A DNA stretch of 64,000 nt from Bradyrhizobium erythrophlei (GTDB lineage Bacteria; Pseudomonadota; Alphaproteobacteria; Rhizobiales; Xanthobacteraceae): assembly GCF_900142985.1 (NCBI RefSeq), contig NZ_LT670849.1:1860001-1924000 (forward strand), written 5' to 3'. The position numbers were made by a program, and so were the translations under genes. This document shows positions 63,709 to 64,000 of this stretch, piece by piece. The stretch's first letter is position 1; each line of letters begins with the position of its first letter. Below the pieces are notes generated by a model, which saw only the letters and a list, made by a program, of their open reading frames with translations, did not search any database and was not told the DNA's origin.

Positions 63709-64000
63709 TTATTTCGCCGCGGTCGGCAAAGGCTGCGGGCTGTCAGACAGCGAATTCAGATAGACGAGCAGGTCAGCACGCTCGCTGTCCTTCTGGATGC
63801 CGGCAAAGCCCATCGCGGTGCCCGGAATGAAGCCCTTCGGATTGTCGATGAACTTGTTGAGGTCGTCGATGGTCCAGACGCCGCCCTTGGCCTTCATCGG
63901 CGCCGAGAAATTGAAACCACGGCCTTCGCCCTTCTTGTCGCCGACGATGCCAAAAAGATTCGGACCAACCTTGTTGGGACCTCCCTTGGTAAAGTCGTGG
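63709..64000 (-). CDS. class I cytochrome c, partial
   Basis: 97 codons are visible from the edge to the stop. The protein begins with HDFTKGGPNKVGPNLFGIVG, so the His of a CxxCH heme site is the first complete codon, with the preceding Cys split by the edge. The Met axial ligand lies in FIPGTAMGFAGI. Soluble electron carrier of the c2/c550 type. The 5' part lies outside the window. Confidence 0.9.
   Translation of the reverse strand, partial: HDFTKGGPNKVGPNLFGIVGDKKGEGRGFNFSAPMKAKGGVWTIDDLNKFIDNPKGFIPGTAMGFAGIQKDSERADLLVYLNSLSDSPQPLPTAAK

Overview
The window looks like chromosome from an alphaproteobacterium of the Bradyrhizobium group (Nitrobacteraceae). The reasons are the PhyR-NepR-EcfG general stress locus, a fused urt-ure nitrogen operon, a Tad/Cpa pilus cluster of the alphaproteobacterial type, a short 187-residue PyrE, high GC, and palindromic intergenic elements ending in ATGGGTCCC or CTAGTGG. 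The genus is inferred from gene content and family resemblance, not from a search. No rRNA or tRNA gene was seen.

Layout: 1-7253 holds the 5' part of a type II secretin gene (gspD, running off the left edge) and three genes for exported proteins: a metallo-beta-lactamase-fold hydrolase, a small cysteine-containing protein and a type-B carboxylesterase. 7254-13055 is a decayed mobile region. It has a chimera of two IS110-family transposase genes, two integrase remnants, traD and traC, a MobQ-type oriT-like site, and a relaxase gene and an integrase gene both cut off at one shared junction. 13056-17626 holds an unknown membrane protein, then the general stress module phyR / nepR-ecfG with divergent EcfG-type promoters and a sensor kinase whose ATPase domain looks degenerate.

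17858-29430 is a continuous minus-strand nitrogen unit: urtABCDE (urea ABC importer), ureDABC, a small ABM-fold monooxygenase-like gene, and ureEFG. A sigma-54 type -24/-12 promoter lies upstream of urtA. The unit would import urea, hydrolyse it to ammonia and load nickel into the enzyme; UreE carries a very large histidine tail. 29894-32120 holds rhlE, infA and cspA (RNA helicase, IF-1, cold-shock protein).

32276-43819 is a Tad/Flp pilus locus: a stand-alone secretin N-domain protein, the Flp pilin, cpaABCDEF, tadB, tadC and a convergent tadD. A sterol-desaturase-family membrane enzyme is embedded next to it. 43984-53079 is housekeeping and miscellaneous: an M17 aminopeptidase coupled to an NlpC/P60 hydrolase, a YdeP-like molybdopterin oxidoreductase, a LysE exporter, a GST, pyrE, a DUF2865-like protein and a stand-alone sigma-70 region 1.1 protein. 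53222-63484 has glgP and a Yej-type peptide ABC importer with two tandem Tat-exported binding proteins. The right edge cuts a class I cytochrome c gene.

The most unusual material is the relic mobilisable element with its internal deletion, the IS110 chimera, the free-standing sigma region 1.1 protein and the kinase with a degenerate catalytic domain. No clearly new multi-gene system was found.
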